A DNA stretch of 64,000 bases, from NCBI RefSeq assembly GCF_003590095.1, contig NC_039479.1, positions 1,984,001 to 2,048,000 of the forward strand. The letters run 5' to 3'. Position 1 is the first letter of the stretch. Each line of letters begins with the position of its first letter. Origin of the DNA: Trichoplusia ni. Its lineage: Eukaryota; Arthropoda; Insecta; Lepidoptera; Noctuidae. The notes below the pieces were generated by a model, which saw nothing but the letters and a program-made list of their open reading frames with translations, did not search any database and was not told where the DNA came from. The position numbers and the translations under genes are program-made. Positions 45,396 to 58,100 of the stretch are shown here, one piece after another.

Positions 45396-47306
45396 CCATA
45401 TTATTATTACAAAATGACCGTTACTATCTTCGATAGAACTCAAAATTATGTATTTTCAACACACAATTGGACCGTTCATTATCATTAAAACCAAAGAAAA
45501 ATGTCGCATTCTATACCCCATCTTTCTAACTTTAAACAATTATTACACTTGTAAACATTATTTAGATACCTTAAGCTTAGGACTCAGCCAAAATATAAGT
45601 ATTTGATATTATGAATAGTTTTATATCGTCAATAGAATTTACTTCTATAAAACCATTTATAGAGCAAGACAAATTTTTTATGCCTGTGACGGGAATCGGA
45701 ACTAAAATGTAATCGAACAAATTTGACAGTTTGTGACGTAATGACTGCGATACTAGTGCCATTCTCGCCGGCATAGATAAATTTGTGCTTCTGAGCCCTC
45801 GGTTTTTAAAAGACTGATTTATTTAACCGTTGTCAAAATACTAATCACATTTGTGATCGGCTAAGCTTACATAACCAAGCACAACGCTTGAAATAAGATT
45901 TGACAAGGAATTAACTATATGCTCTATTAACTGTCTTTCAAAAACCCAGGGTTAAAATATTTTCATTTCAAATTTAAGACTGTCATTTCGACAACTACTA
46001 AATTATAGTACCATATTTACTCTTCATCACGTAAATATAATTTTGGCTGTTCTCAAAATGACTATTCTACTTCATTTAGCTTGACCAAGAATTAAACGCA
46101 AAAGCAATAATACTTAAAATGTTTATATGAGAATTAAGAACACAGGGCTTAAACATAATGTGTTCAGACGATATTGTCCAAAGCGTGGCTCAAACCGTAG
46201 AATAGTGATGTGACGACTAATCGATAAAAAAATCGACTATTCGTTGGCAATTCGACTAATCCGTCATTGTAATCGAATCGTAGGGGACGACGTAATGTGA
46301 TAATAAAATAGATTATTAGCTCTAAGATTAGAACGAACATCGCTAGTAAGGCCTTGTTTAGGCAAAGTGTTGGCTATGTTGATTCTGTCTCTGCGTTAGA
46401 GGGAGACAGGTATAACGACGCGTTTATTTACAGACTTTGTATATACTTATATGTTAATATGAACGCACATTTAGAACGATAATAAATAGACGAAGGAACT
46501 TGGATTTATGAATTTATTTTTTAAATAATTTTGACTGAATGACTGCTGTATCAATCGGCTAACAATTAAACAATTAATTTTCTTGATATTGTAAATATTT
46601 ATTATACATTATATATGAGCATAGTACGAACTATGTACTTGGATATTTGTTGATCAAGTATCGTATATAAATAATACTTGACACAACAATAATATATGAA
46701 CAACCCACAGATATCACTTGCTTTAAATATAGGCCAAGCCATAATTTTTTTCCTGAAGAAAATATAGAAATAGTCAAATGTAAGTGTTATATTTTACTAC
46801 CGCTATAGATCGCACAAATAACCAGATTAAAAACGGCCTAGAACGTAGATATAATGTTCATTGTACGAATTGTAGGAAAATACGGTATAAGTCGTCACGT
46901 TTACGTGATATTATGTAAATTCTAGTCAATAACTATACTTCTAACATTTCTTTTCTATTATATGTATTGTGAAATCTAATCTGCAGCTTCAGATAAATTA
47001 TTGGGATTTATAATGGCGCTACTTTAATATAGTTTGACCTGTAATGAATAGGCATGGTGACAAGATTCGAAAGCCTTTGCTTTTCTAAAAAAAAAAATAG
47101 AAAAAAAGTAAAATGACTAAAGTTTAGTGTAGGCTAATGGGGGGACAAAATGTACTCTATTTCTTCGTCTGCTATTTCAAGTAAACGCGAGTTTTTGATT
47201 AAATACGTAACAAAAATACAAGTCTAAAATTTTTTACTATGATTAATATAAAACTCGTCATTATGCCTATTCAGTAGCCTACTATGACCTTTTCAAGTAA
47301 GCCTGT

Positions 47307-47359
47307 TTGTGGGAGCGAGACAGCGCTATACGGTGAAAAAGAGCGTCTCGCTTTCACAA
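47307..47359. repeat. Imperfect hairpin repeat (copy 1)
   Basis: The left arm ttgtgggagcgagacagcgc and right arm gagcgtctcgctttcacaa are near reverse complements with a short loop. Sister copies are at 48517, 50091 and 63877, with decayed ones elsewhere. Non-coding. Confidence 0.7.
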
Positions 47360-48516
47360 AGCCTTCAAAAGGTGGTAGGTTTCCAGATAAAAGAACACGC
47401 TAACCTTCCATTTACCTGTTTCTAACGCTTTATTAAAGTGTATTTTAGAACAACACAAACATAAAAATTGTATATTTCTAGCTCCATCTGGTACTACCTC
47501 TAAAGGAATTATCTCTCATATCGTTTCTTTTTCTAATATAATTAAATGTTGGCACTGATTCCTTATACGAAATCTATATTAAACCATTGCTATCTCTTTT
47601 TAATATATCAAGTTAGAAAAGGATGTCAGCACTTACAAAAAAAAAATCAAAGCTTCTCGTGTTGCTTTTCAGTGCGTTTAAGTTGAAAATAAATAACGGC
47701 TACAAATGTTCTTTGTCCTTATCTAATTAAGTAAGTGTGAAGATATAGATGGTTTAACATTAAGAACGTTTTAAACAGAATCAGAGTCAACATTAGCATC
47801 GAAAAAACAACTTTAATAAAGTTAATTTTATTTTTATTATATGTATAATCGAAAATGTTTCCACGGGGGGAAAAAATCGGGGTAAAAACACAATAATTTG
47901 AAAAAAAACACGACGATTTTCATTACTTTACATGTCTTTACTATTGTTCTAACCATTACTTAGAAAGGCAGATTGATGAGAAATAGCTAACCATCAGACG
48001 TGCTACACTCACCCATAACCGTATAAATACCTCCCAATAAGGCAAAAATACTTTTGTCCATATTAACTTTATTAAAGTTGTTTAAAAACGATGTACGTAT
48101 TTAAATATAATATGAACGTCAAATTATAATTACTTAGTCGATATTATAAAGTTAACAATATATTGTAAAACATTACATTATTATGTAAATTATTTTTTGT
48201 AATCACCAAAAAACATATATTTTTTATTGAGACAAATATATTTATTTTTCTATAATATCACATATTTTCTTAAGTAACGCCATGATATTGTACTTATACG
48301 TCGTACCTGGTCTGTGTACAATCAAAAGCAATAGTTTAAAATGATATTATAATTGTAAATTGCAATGGTAAGAGAAAACGCACACAGCTGTTATGACATG
48401 CGTTGAGTTTATTTGCTCGCCACTGTATCCGTTTTTGAATGTATCAAGTCTATTGTAAAGCTTCGTTTAAGGTACCGAAGCGCTTACTATGATCTCTTGA
48501 AGTAAAAATGTCGCTT

Positions 48517-48571
48517 TTGTGGGAGGGAGACAGCGTTATGTGCTCTGTAGCACCCCGTCTCGTTTCCACAA
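48517..48571. repeat. Imperfect hairpin repeat (copy 2)
   Basis: Left arm ttgtgggagggagacagcgt and right arm ccgtctcgtttccacaa. Same layout and spacing as copy 1. Falls inside a chance open frame that has no protein similarity I recognise. Confidence 0.7.
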
Positions 48572-50090
48572 TTAGTACTGCTCTAAGAGCTTATTGTACA
48601 GCTACTGAATACAGGAACACAATTTTATTTGAACAACTAATGTATAAAAAGAATGAAATTTCTAAAGTTAAGTTGTATTCCAGTATTCCAATTAACATAT
48701 ATTATTTGATTTATCAGCAACGGATTAATCACATTGTGCCAAATGATATTCGACCATATAACTGCATTGTTACGGAAGTGTTTTGGTTGACATGCCATGT
48801 TCTTTTCACACGATATTTTGTGTAGGTATAAATTGTGTAATTAAAGATTTATGGCGTTTATACGCGAAGCGACTCAAGAGTGTTGCCTCACGTACGGAAG
48901 GCTTGACATGCATATCTTTTGTTTTGTGTTCATATTTGAATTCGTGTTCTATATAAGATTCGGATTAGTTAGAATGTCTAAGAGCTAGTTGTTAGAGAGA
49001 AAAATAAAATTATATATACAAAAATGTCGCATTTAAAAGCAAATGTGTAGTTTTTTGCAAGACAAGTTTATAAATTCGTAGCATGTTCATAGTATGGACT
49101 ACTTACTTTCTCCTATGACAAATAAATTACAGTGATGTAGGAACCTAAGCGGCAAGAATATTCTAATTAACGTACTTTACAATGCCTTACTTAACAAAAC
49201 ATATTTTATTGTACTAGACAATACAATTAATAGACATGAAAGAAAAATATAGACATAAAAACGTATGACTTAGGCAGCTTACACATAAACTTAAATAATT
49301 TTTTGAATATCTTTATAGCTGATCATTAAAAAAAAAAACAAAAGCCCTTACCGGTTATGAAGTTACGTTTGTAGGTATGTAATATGCTTAGCGACACAAA
49401 ATACTATTTAAAAATGGTCCTCAGTACAGCGCCATCTATTTAACAGAATTGATATTAAACTGCGCATCCAAGCAACGATCGGTTGCCGCTATAGATATTA
49501 TATTATTTGTAAAGGAGTTCAAAATCCAAATGCTGAGACGTCGCTAAAATTAAAGTTGCCATTGCCATCGTGCTGTCTCTATCATTATCAAGAGGAAACT
49601 AGAGACGGATAGACTTTGACGAACCGTTCGACGAGCCTGTTCAAGTTATAAGACTATTTATTTAAGAGAAAGAGAGCCTACCGGCTAGCAAAAGTAATTT
49701 TATTTGCAGTTTTGGAAGTGTATACTACACAGCGTAGAGCGACATCTGTCGTCAACAACTGTTATAACATTACTTGAAGACGTTGAGGTTATAAATTTAT
49801 AGGTTATTTTTTAAATGCAAGCTTTCTTATATTGATTATGTTGCAAGCAATGTCGCATGCTAATGCTAGTCACAAATACATTGTGATTGATTTGGGTGTA
49901 TCATCAACGACCCATTTGTGTATATTATTGTAAATAAGATTATTTATCTGAGTTTAATGAATAATATAGTGATATTTTTGTCAAGACAATTCGACAAATA
50001 AAATGTTATATTGATCGTTACTTGTTTTATTTTCTTCCTGAGTCTTGCCCAGAGTGTCTAAAACCAAGTCTTTGCATAATGTAATTATGG

Positions 50091-50143
50091 TTGTTGGAGC
50101 GAGACAGCGCTATATACGGCATAGAGCGTTATCTTTCTTGTAC
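50091..50143. repeat. Imperfect hairpin repeat (copy 3)
   Basis: The left arm ttgttggagcgagacagcgc and centre tatatacggcatagagcg are well kept. The right arm is decayed (ttatctttcttgtac). It is followed by gatgatgtagtaggccc, a flank also seen near the decayed copy at about 60000-60055. Confidence 0.6.
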
Positions 50144-51689
50144 AGCCGCCACACTTCACTCATATTACTTTAAGATGATGTAGTAGGCCCCCTTACCTTA
50201 TAAAGCGATTAAAATCGAAAATTGCATCTCTCAATGAAATGGTCCAAATAATATTAATGAAGTTTCACATAATAAATAACACAAAATAAACCTTTGGGTC
50301 ACAGCGCTTGCTTACATAACAAATCAAAGTTTTTGTTTAATTAGTCTTTGATGACAGGTGGGAATAAACACAATGACGGTATAAACCACGACAAATCGAC
50401 AATGACATCCGTGTGAAGATCGCTTCAGGTATAAAAATAGTGAAAGATTGTTTCGTATAATGTCGTAAGTACGTAATACTACCAGCTCTTGAATTAAGAC
50501 CTTGTGGAAGGAAGATGGCGCGTAATTCTGCATAGAGCGGCCTCTCTCTTGCACGAAAGCTTAAGATTAGGTGTTTTTTTTAAGAGGAAAAAAGTCCTAA
50601 GATAACCTGAGCGCTGGCTTTGGCAAAGGAGATGCTTAGTATGGTAAAGTAAAAACTACACTATCAAGTAGGCATACCAACTTAAAAGAGAGCGAAAAGT
50701 TTTTTTGTTTAAAAGGTATTCATTACATACGTACATATGTACAAATATGTATTGGCCAAACATTCATTCATCGTCTCATTGGACAATATTTAATAAGATT
50801 CGTGTGCGACAAATACCTACATATCCGTGCGAAACCCCGAACCAAAAATTCAATTAATTGTTGTGGGAGTCGATTTCTTACCGTTCCGCGTTCTTACGTA
50901 GGTACTCCTTCAGGTAAATTAAGTTTTGAGAAGCGATACGTAGAATCTAGGGTAACACTTGAAAACTCATCGAAGCGTCTCTATGACACAACGAGCGAGG
51001 ATTTAACGAAGACGAAGTATGCGAAAACAATGATAACTTACAAAATTTCATTGCGTAGGTACAGTCAAAAGAAGAGAATCTCAAACGTATCATGATGAAA
51101 CGATGCTTTGCAGAGCTACCGGGGCATTGTCAACAGCACCCGCTCGTTATTAGTTCAACAAAAACATCGGATGTAGTCGTAATGGGATTAAATGGAAATA
51201 ACAAGACAAGTGTTACCTAACTGTAGCGACGGAGGGGTTAATAGTGTTGTGCGCGTTGCACATGTTTTACGCGATTCTGCGGAGTTTTTGTTGCATTTAT
51301 TTCATTTGCTTGCCTATGCATAATTATTTTTTTTGCGTCCTCTTTTTTCTATTTTTACGTGATTTAAAAATGAATTAGATGCTAATTAGATTTATATATT
51401 AGGAATTTATTATTATAGGAATTGTTTGCCAGTTTAAATCGATAATTCCGTCAAACTTATAAAATATTATGGTCTTTATAGAACTCTACATATCCAAATA
51501 ATACATTATAATGACCAAAGTTTATCATTAGTTCTAGTGCAAAACTTATTTTGTACCAACACTGCTAAAACGTTGTACGTCCGCAGTATGATTTATCCAT
51601 CGAGCAAGTATTGTAATTTGGCAATAATATCTCGGATGGTTCACAAGCCGATTGCGCCCATCCCTTGCAGCAAGACGTTTGTCTGGATC

Positions 51690-52050
51690 CCACTTCCACT
51701 TTCAGTTTTTACAAGTCGCTCGCACAGGCAACACGCGTACCGCCTTACGCAACTCGCCGCGCCCGCATGCGTCCGACTGGCACACTAAAAAAACATTTAA
51801 AATATTCGAACGCAGATAAAAATTATTTGCTTATCTGTCGCGTGAATCGTGTCAAAATTCCGTTCCAGTTTTAAATAATTCGCGGTATTTTCAATTGTTT
51901 ATCATTTGCGCGGGATTTTCTTTTGTGTTTATTTTAATATTTTTTTACGAAATGGGCAAGAGGACTAAGTGCAATATTGTTGTGAAAAACTGTGATGTGT
52001 TTGTTTCGTGAAGTGAGCGACAAAAAAGCATCATCTGTCGAAAAGTAAAT
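51690..52050 (+). other. Possible promoter and first non-coding exon of an unseen gene
   Basis: A locally GC-richer patch (51720-51780, rich in CG) is followed by 5'-UTR-like sequence. It holds a 19-codon open frame starting MGKRTKCNIV (51952-52011) and a donor-like site (gaaaa|gtaaat) near 52043. This is how a 5' exon with a downstream long intron looks in moths, but no coding exon follows in the window. Weak; could be coincidence. Confidence 0.25.
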
Positions 52051-52085
52051 ACTTTTTAATTTATCTATTTTTGTTATGATTATGC

Positions 52086-52128
52086 ATTATTAGGTATAAT
52101 GATTATAAAAATCATTATACCTAATAAT
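52086..52128. repeat. Perfect 18-bp inverted repeat (stem-loop)
   Basis: The arms attattaggtataatgat and atcattatacctaataat are exact reverse complements around a 7-nt loop (tataaaa). No other copy was noticed in the window. It lies about 40 bp downstream of the donor-like site of the possible first exon. Confidence 0.85.
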
Positions 52129-52129
52129 A

Positions 52130-55100
52130 TAGTTGCGAAAAATTTATCGTTTTTGTTTAAAAAGCTATATCAGTAACAATTTACAATTAAATCAATATAG
52201 GTAAATGGTCACTGTTATATTTATATCTATATTTTTCTAAACAACTAATTATACCTTTTACTTATTATTTCACTACTTTAGTCACAGTAATTCAGTATCT
52301 AAGGATGGCTTGCTTCCTACCAATAGGTCAGCTTAATAAATTTATTGAACTGACACCTTAAATCGGTAACGTATGTAATCGTGATGTTAACTAAAACAAA
52401 CATTTCTACAAATGAGCGTGGTCTTCAAAACCCTATTCATAAACATATTCTTTTTAATATTCTCTAAGTTTAATTTGTCCTATACAGTCTATCAGATTAC
52501 AGACACCATATTACCATCATACTCATTAAAATCTATCAGTTTTAAAGAAAACCATCGTCAACAAAAAAAATAATAATACAATAGTCTCTTATGTTTCTAT
52601 GTATAAGTTATAGGATAAACTTTTGCACGATGATCTTTAAATACACTTAACGTTTATGACATAGGTACCTTTTGCAACGGTATTGTTACGTAGATTGACC
52701 CCAGTTTTCTAAGCATGCTCGGGTCAGGAAGAGCAGAATACAGATGGTGTAACATCGAACCTGCGACCTGAATGTAGCTTTATATGTACTATTGTCGTTT
52801 TGATATGGATAGCAGTAGAGTAGCTGTGCTGTAGAGTTTGTGGTACCGTTTTTTCCTCCATAGCAACACTTAGGAAGCGGTGAAGGGTGGTCGATACGGG
52901 GTGCTGTTTAAAGTAGTTGTCGTGCTAATTTGAATTCGTGATTTAGATTTGAGTACGCATTTCCATTTTTTACTTTTTACACGCTTTTTATTAGCTTCAC
53001 CTGTATGTTTGTTTGTAATTAATTGCTGTGATTGACTGTTCTGTAAAAAATATTGCATACTTCGTCGTTACTTTGGTGAAGGGTGGGCGATACGGAGAGC
53101 TGTATATGTAATAGTTTAAAGATTGCTACTTTGTAGCCTAGTTTGAATGAATGGATTTTGATTTTAGGGTACACAGAATGGACAAAAAAATCAAAGTAAC
53201 TAGAGCTACTTTGCTACCTACGATAACTCCCACTTAACATTTTTATGGCCAAGATTAAAACAAAACGTTTTAGTTTTTCTGCCTGTGACATAAGTCTTTA
53301 CTGTCTGAATTAAGATAGAGATAGGCCCACGCACTCATGTTCTTGTTTGTAGTAACTGGCCACTGGTTATTCGTAAGTCATTTGTCATCATTTTTACCGA
53401 TTGTTCGTTTATCGATTAGGTATTTCGCTAAGACATTTTGATGACACTGATGTGAAAAGTATTCGTTTATTGCAATGCCCCAACTAGTCTAAAATTTTAT
53501 TAAAAGTTCCCGTTTTACGGTTTTGTCTCCAAAAGATAATTATTGTTATAAGTAGCGATGCTGGGCAAACGATATTCCCTATTTTTTCAAATCTCTCTCT
53601 CTTTCGCGATTGCCATTAATATTGCCCAAACAAGTACACATCCTACTAATATTATAAACGCGAAAGTTTGTAAGTATGGATGGATGTTCCTTACTCTTTC
53701 ATATTAAAACTACTGAATGAATTAAATGAAGCTTATAAATCTACTGCGACAAATTACACTTCTGCTTACTCATCCTATGGCCACAATTACCTACATTGTA
53801 AATACATTTACAGCAACAAGTTCACAGACAGTTTCGTAACGATAATAATAATTGTTCAATTAATTCGGTCATCCGACTTTCCTCCATTATCCACGGTAAT
53901 GACATTACGTAATAAATTAAACGCACAATTTGGCCCCAGAGATGGTTTGCTCAGCGCTCCGTGGTAAACCAATGTCTTTCATTATTAGGGTTGCTACGCC
54001 TGACCATTACAGCCACAAACGAGATTTTTTATTTTGTTGATATAAGTGTGCTGAATTTCATCGAATACGTTTGCCTAGCCCGCATATCCAAGCAACATTT
54101 TTGCAAACGTAGGGCTCAATCATATTTACTTTTTGCGATCCGAGATAACCTTTGTAAAAAAAATATTATTGGGTATAAGCTAGTCACAAAATAAGTTGAT
54201 TGCTATATTAAAACTCTTTACTTTGTATTCCAAGTTACGAGTTATCTAAATGACTATGATCAACTAAATATTGTTTCCTTTCTAAAATTTTGTTTGACAA
54301 CCCTAACAAAGTGAATGTATTCACGCGATGGTAACTCGGCATTTGATTTTATTTTAATGTATCACAATTGCCAAAAATTATACGTTCCTATTACTATGGA
54401 GTTTAATATTATATTACAATTTTACTTGTGAATACATCTGATAAATATTATTTTTAACTACAAGCCCATCATTAGTAAAGATTCGTAAATTTAATCATAT
54501 AAATAAAACGTTATGAAAATGCAATCTACTATTGACTAAACTTATCGATATACAAACTAAGTCTTTAAATATTTACAATTAGAAAGCATTCAAACAATGC
54601 AAGATACTCTCAATTGTATGACTAATATAAAGGTTATAACGATAACACATTGACAGGCACCTGCGGTATGGATGTCCCAACTTCGAATAGATATGACACG
54701 GAGCGGCAGACCACGTGTTAATAACAATTTATAAAAAAATACTTTAATTTTATACATGAAAGGGAAATAATGACGTCACAAAATACGTCAGACGATAATA
54801 CCCAAAAGTGTCGGAGTCTCGTCCGTGCCCCGTCTTTAGCTATTTTGTTTTGACGTTAGAATTGTAAGGTTTTGTACCAAAAAAATAAAGTATTTTTGAA
54901 GTAGGTAATCGTGAAGACTGCGTCTATGATGCGTCCTACTTTTACGTCTTCTTTGCCTGGTTTGTACCTAAGTCCTAAGCTGAGAGAGTGCTGTAGTCGG
55001 CTTCCAGTTTTTCCACATTCAGCTAAATACTGAATTTTTTGATTCATTCTTATTTTATTGCATTGCATTTGAGTTGAATGCATGCAGTTTAAGTAAAATC

Positions 55101-58100
55101 ATAAAGAGACAAATTTTGTGATATTGTATCGCGAATCATCTTCGTATTACCTAAAATGTTATAAAGTTTTTGTGAATCTTTTAAGTAATTATTTCTTTAA
55201 CATAAATGGTCAGTGACTCTGATATTAGCATAAAACGGGATATTTTGTCTTTGATGTAACACTGCACTGTTAGATATTTAGGTGTTAATAAACCTGAACG
55301 CAATCAATGCAAAACTATAAAAAAGTGTCCCGTTGTTTGCTAATAAATTATTTAATAACTGTTATAGATCATGTTTTAAATTAACAAATGCATTTGATAG
55401 TGGCACTTAACAGCTCAAGTCTTGTAAATTTTGCTTCCTGTCTTCGCAAATAAATCTTGACCGATCCTCCATATTTGGTTCGATAGAGCCACAGAGTATG
55501 GACAATTCCACCAATCAAAAAACCCCGAATTTTATAAAGTCCATGTCTAAAAACTTAAACTCCCTGTAATAAGAAAATGTGACTGTCGAAATATAGCACC
55601 TTTTTTAAAATTCTTTAAAGATTCCAACGACAACGCAGACATAATGGACTTGGGAACATCCATCCAGGTTACGGCGAAATAAACAATTCACATTACATAA
55701 AGCCTAAAAACAAAAGGCCTAAAGAGAGGAAAACGAGACGTGTTTTATAAAGGTACTAAGACTATTCAATCCGATCTTTATTTCACAAACTAATTTCCTG
55801 ATATCGTCACTTTTCTCTGCTATCGAAGATAAGCCAGCTGAAGTCTCTTCATTAAAAGTAACACCCGAACTCGACTAGAATTTATAGATGTAAAGAGAAC
55901 TCATTTGATTCAGCTGTAATCACGAAACTGACCTCAACGCATGCCATCACCAATTTTAGTAAATATCTTTCTTAATTAAAAACATTCGATTGCTAATCAA
56001 GAGGTCGCTCATTATGATATAATTAAATATGATATTACAACAAATATATGAATATTAAACATTACGTCGCAATCATAGCTCAATTATCTACTTACTGGAT
56101 ATTTATTTCGCCTCTTACTATGATGGGGTAGACAGAATTGGTCTAATAAAAAAAAAATCGAAACGAAAATGTAGCAGTAGCATCTTCTAACTTAATTTTT
56201 AAGTCAAATAAATGCATTTATACTATAAATACCTTTTTTACCTATTTTTTAGTCTGGGAAAATAGAACCTATGCAATTATATGCAGTAACGCACACGCGC
56301 GCCATGCAGACTTTTTGAGCGCTGCAGACTCCATCGCATAAAAATTGTGCCGTCTGCGCTGCACCTTAACAATGCACAGCTTGGAAATAACTACCAAATC
56401 AGAGGCCTTAGTACTACCTATTAAATATCCCTTGTAGCTGTGGAAGTAGGACGACGTATACAAGCCAAGTCCACGATTCAAAACTAATAAACTAAACCCA
56501 GCTTATCCCCCTTTGGTGCACAAAGGATTATCTCTAAATAACAAACTATTAAATCAATAATAGTTTCCTAAAATGGCAGCTGGCTTATAACTCGCAACCA
56601 GAATTGTGTAATCTGGATTCAGGCTTAGAATGTTTCCGAAGGTCGCCAGTCTGGTCACCAATAACTTTCTACAGTTGCTGTAATTGTTATGTAGGTATCA
56701 GTTACGTGTATATTTGTAAGACGAGACGCGAAATAGATCCCTCTAATTGACCTTTATATGTCTAAATTTATTTCTTGGAGCAAGTTTTGGAAATATTTTT
56801 TTGTAGTGACTGCTTTTGAAAATTGTTGATCTGGTTTTTGTACTTTAGGCCGTCGGATTATGGTTCTGTTTAATATTGTATACTTCCGTTATAAACCATT
56901 CGATATCTTTTAACGAATATTCCCATGAATCTCTTATTACCAGCTATGAGGTACCTACGTACATTGCTACAACTTCTTTATATACATATGTAAGCATAGT
57001 CAGTAACAAAAGTATTAGATTTACAAAGTTCTTAAATACAATTTAAATAATTATGTAAGTACCTACTTAGTATTGTGACTGCGGAAAAATTAGCTGAAAT
57101 ATCAGAAATCGTCTAATTTTGATATGGTGTTTTCAAACCTTCTTGACTGCTCGTACCTAAATCTGTTGGCTTATTATCACTTCCAATATTTTTTTCGTCG
57201 TCTCTGCAGTTAGCCTCGGCGCAGTCTTTGAATAACAGCACGAATCAGTGGGACTTTATTCTTAAAGTATTGTCTGTTTTGTAATCCCAGATGCTGCTCT
57301 ATATTTTGTAGTGCACTGTCACGCTTCCACAAAAGTTTGGTACCAACTTCTGCGACTGACCATACCTTACAATATGTCAGAAGTATCATTTTGACGAATA
57401 CGATCTCTGTTTGACAGAACATTTTCCTATTCCATGTTTTGATGTACATTATCCATTGGATATCATATTATGTTTGTAGAAACTCGATAGATTATGTAGA
57501 ACGGAATACTTGTATTTACATAACACGGCACTCTAATTGCGCTGTGGATAAGTATATCAATTTGATACCGATGGCGATGTGACTATTAAGTATAAAGTTT
57601 TGTTTAGTAGGTAACGGGGCATAAGGCGGATAGTACTTTAATATATCAATGAAAGTACTGTGTGTGAAAAGTCTGATAACCAGTCTAACCAAGGGGTATC
57701 GTGTCGCCCAGGTAACTGGGTTGAGGAGGTCAGATAGGCAGTCGCTCCTTGTAAAACACTGGTACTTAGCTGAAACCGGTTAGACTGGTAGCCGACCCCA
57801 ACATAGTTGGGAAAAGGCTAGGCCAATGAAATGAGTACTGTATATTAGTTACTTGATATATACTTGAACAGTGTTCTAAAACGATGGAAAGAGAAAAAGT
57901 CTTTATAAACCTACAGCTGGGTTTAGGCGTCCTATCTCGTTTCCACATCTTCATTAGAGATGCCGAACCTTAAAAATAAATGTGTTGGATATTGAATATG
58001 CTGGATGGTTCTGGACTGGACGGTTCACTTTTCATTCTCTCCTCACTGATTAAGCTTTCGAAGCGTCTGGAGAATATTCGTTTTAATGACATAGCTAACA

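Larger units (their letters stand above)
45400..51600. other. Non-coding region downstream of FEM1B
   Basis: AT-rich sequence without a recognisable coding exon. It may include a long FEM1B 3' UTR. It contains three copies of an imperfect hairpin repeat (listed separately at 47307, 48517 and 50091). Near 46202-46275 a stretch repeats atcgat/atcgact/attcgact motifs. No RNA gene was recognised. Confidence 0.5.

Noticed and set aside
48508..48825. 105-codon frame near 48.5 kb
   Set aside because: It begins inside a hairpin repeat copy and has no recognisable protein features.
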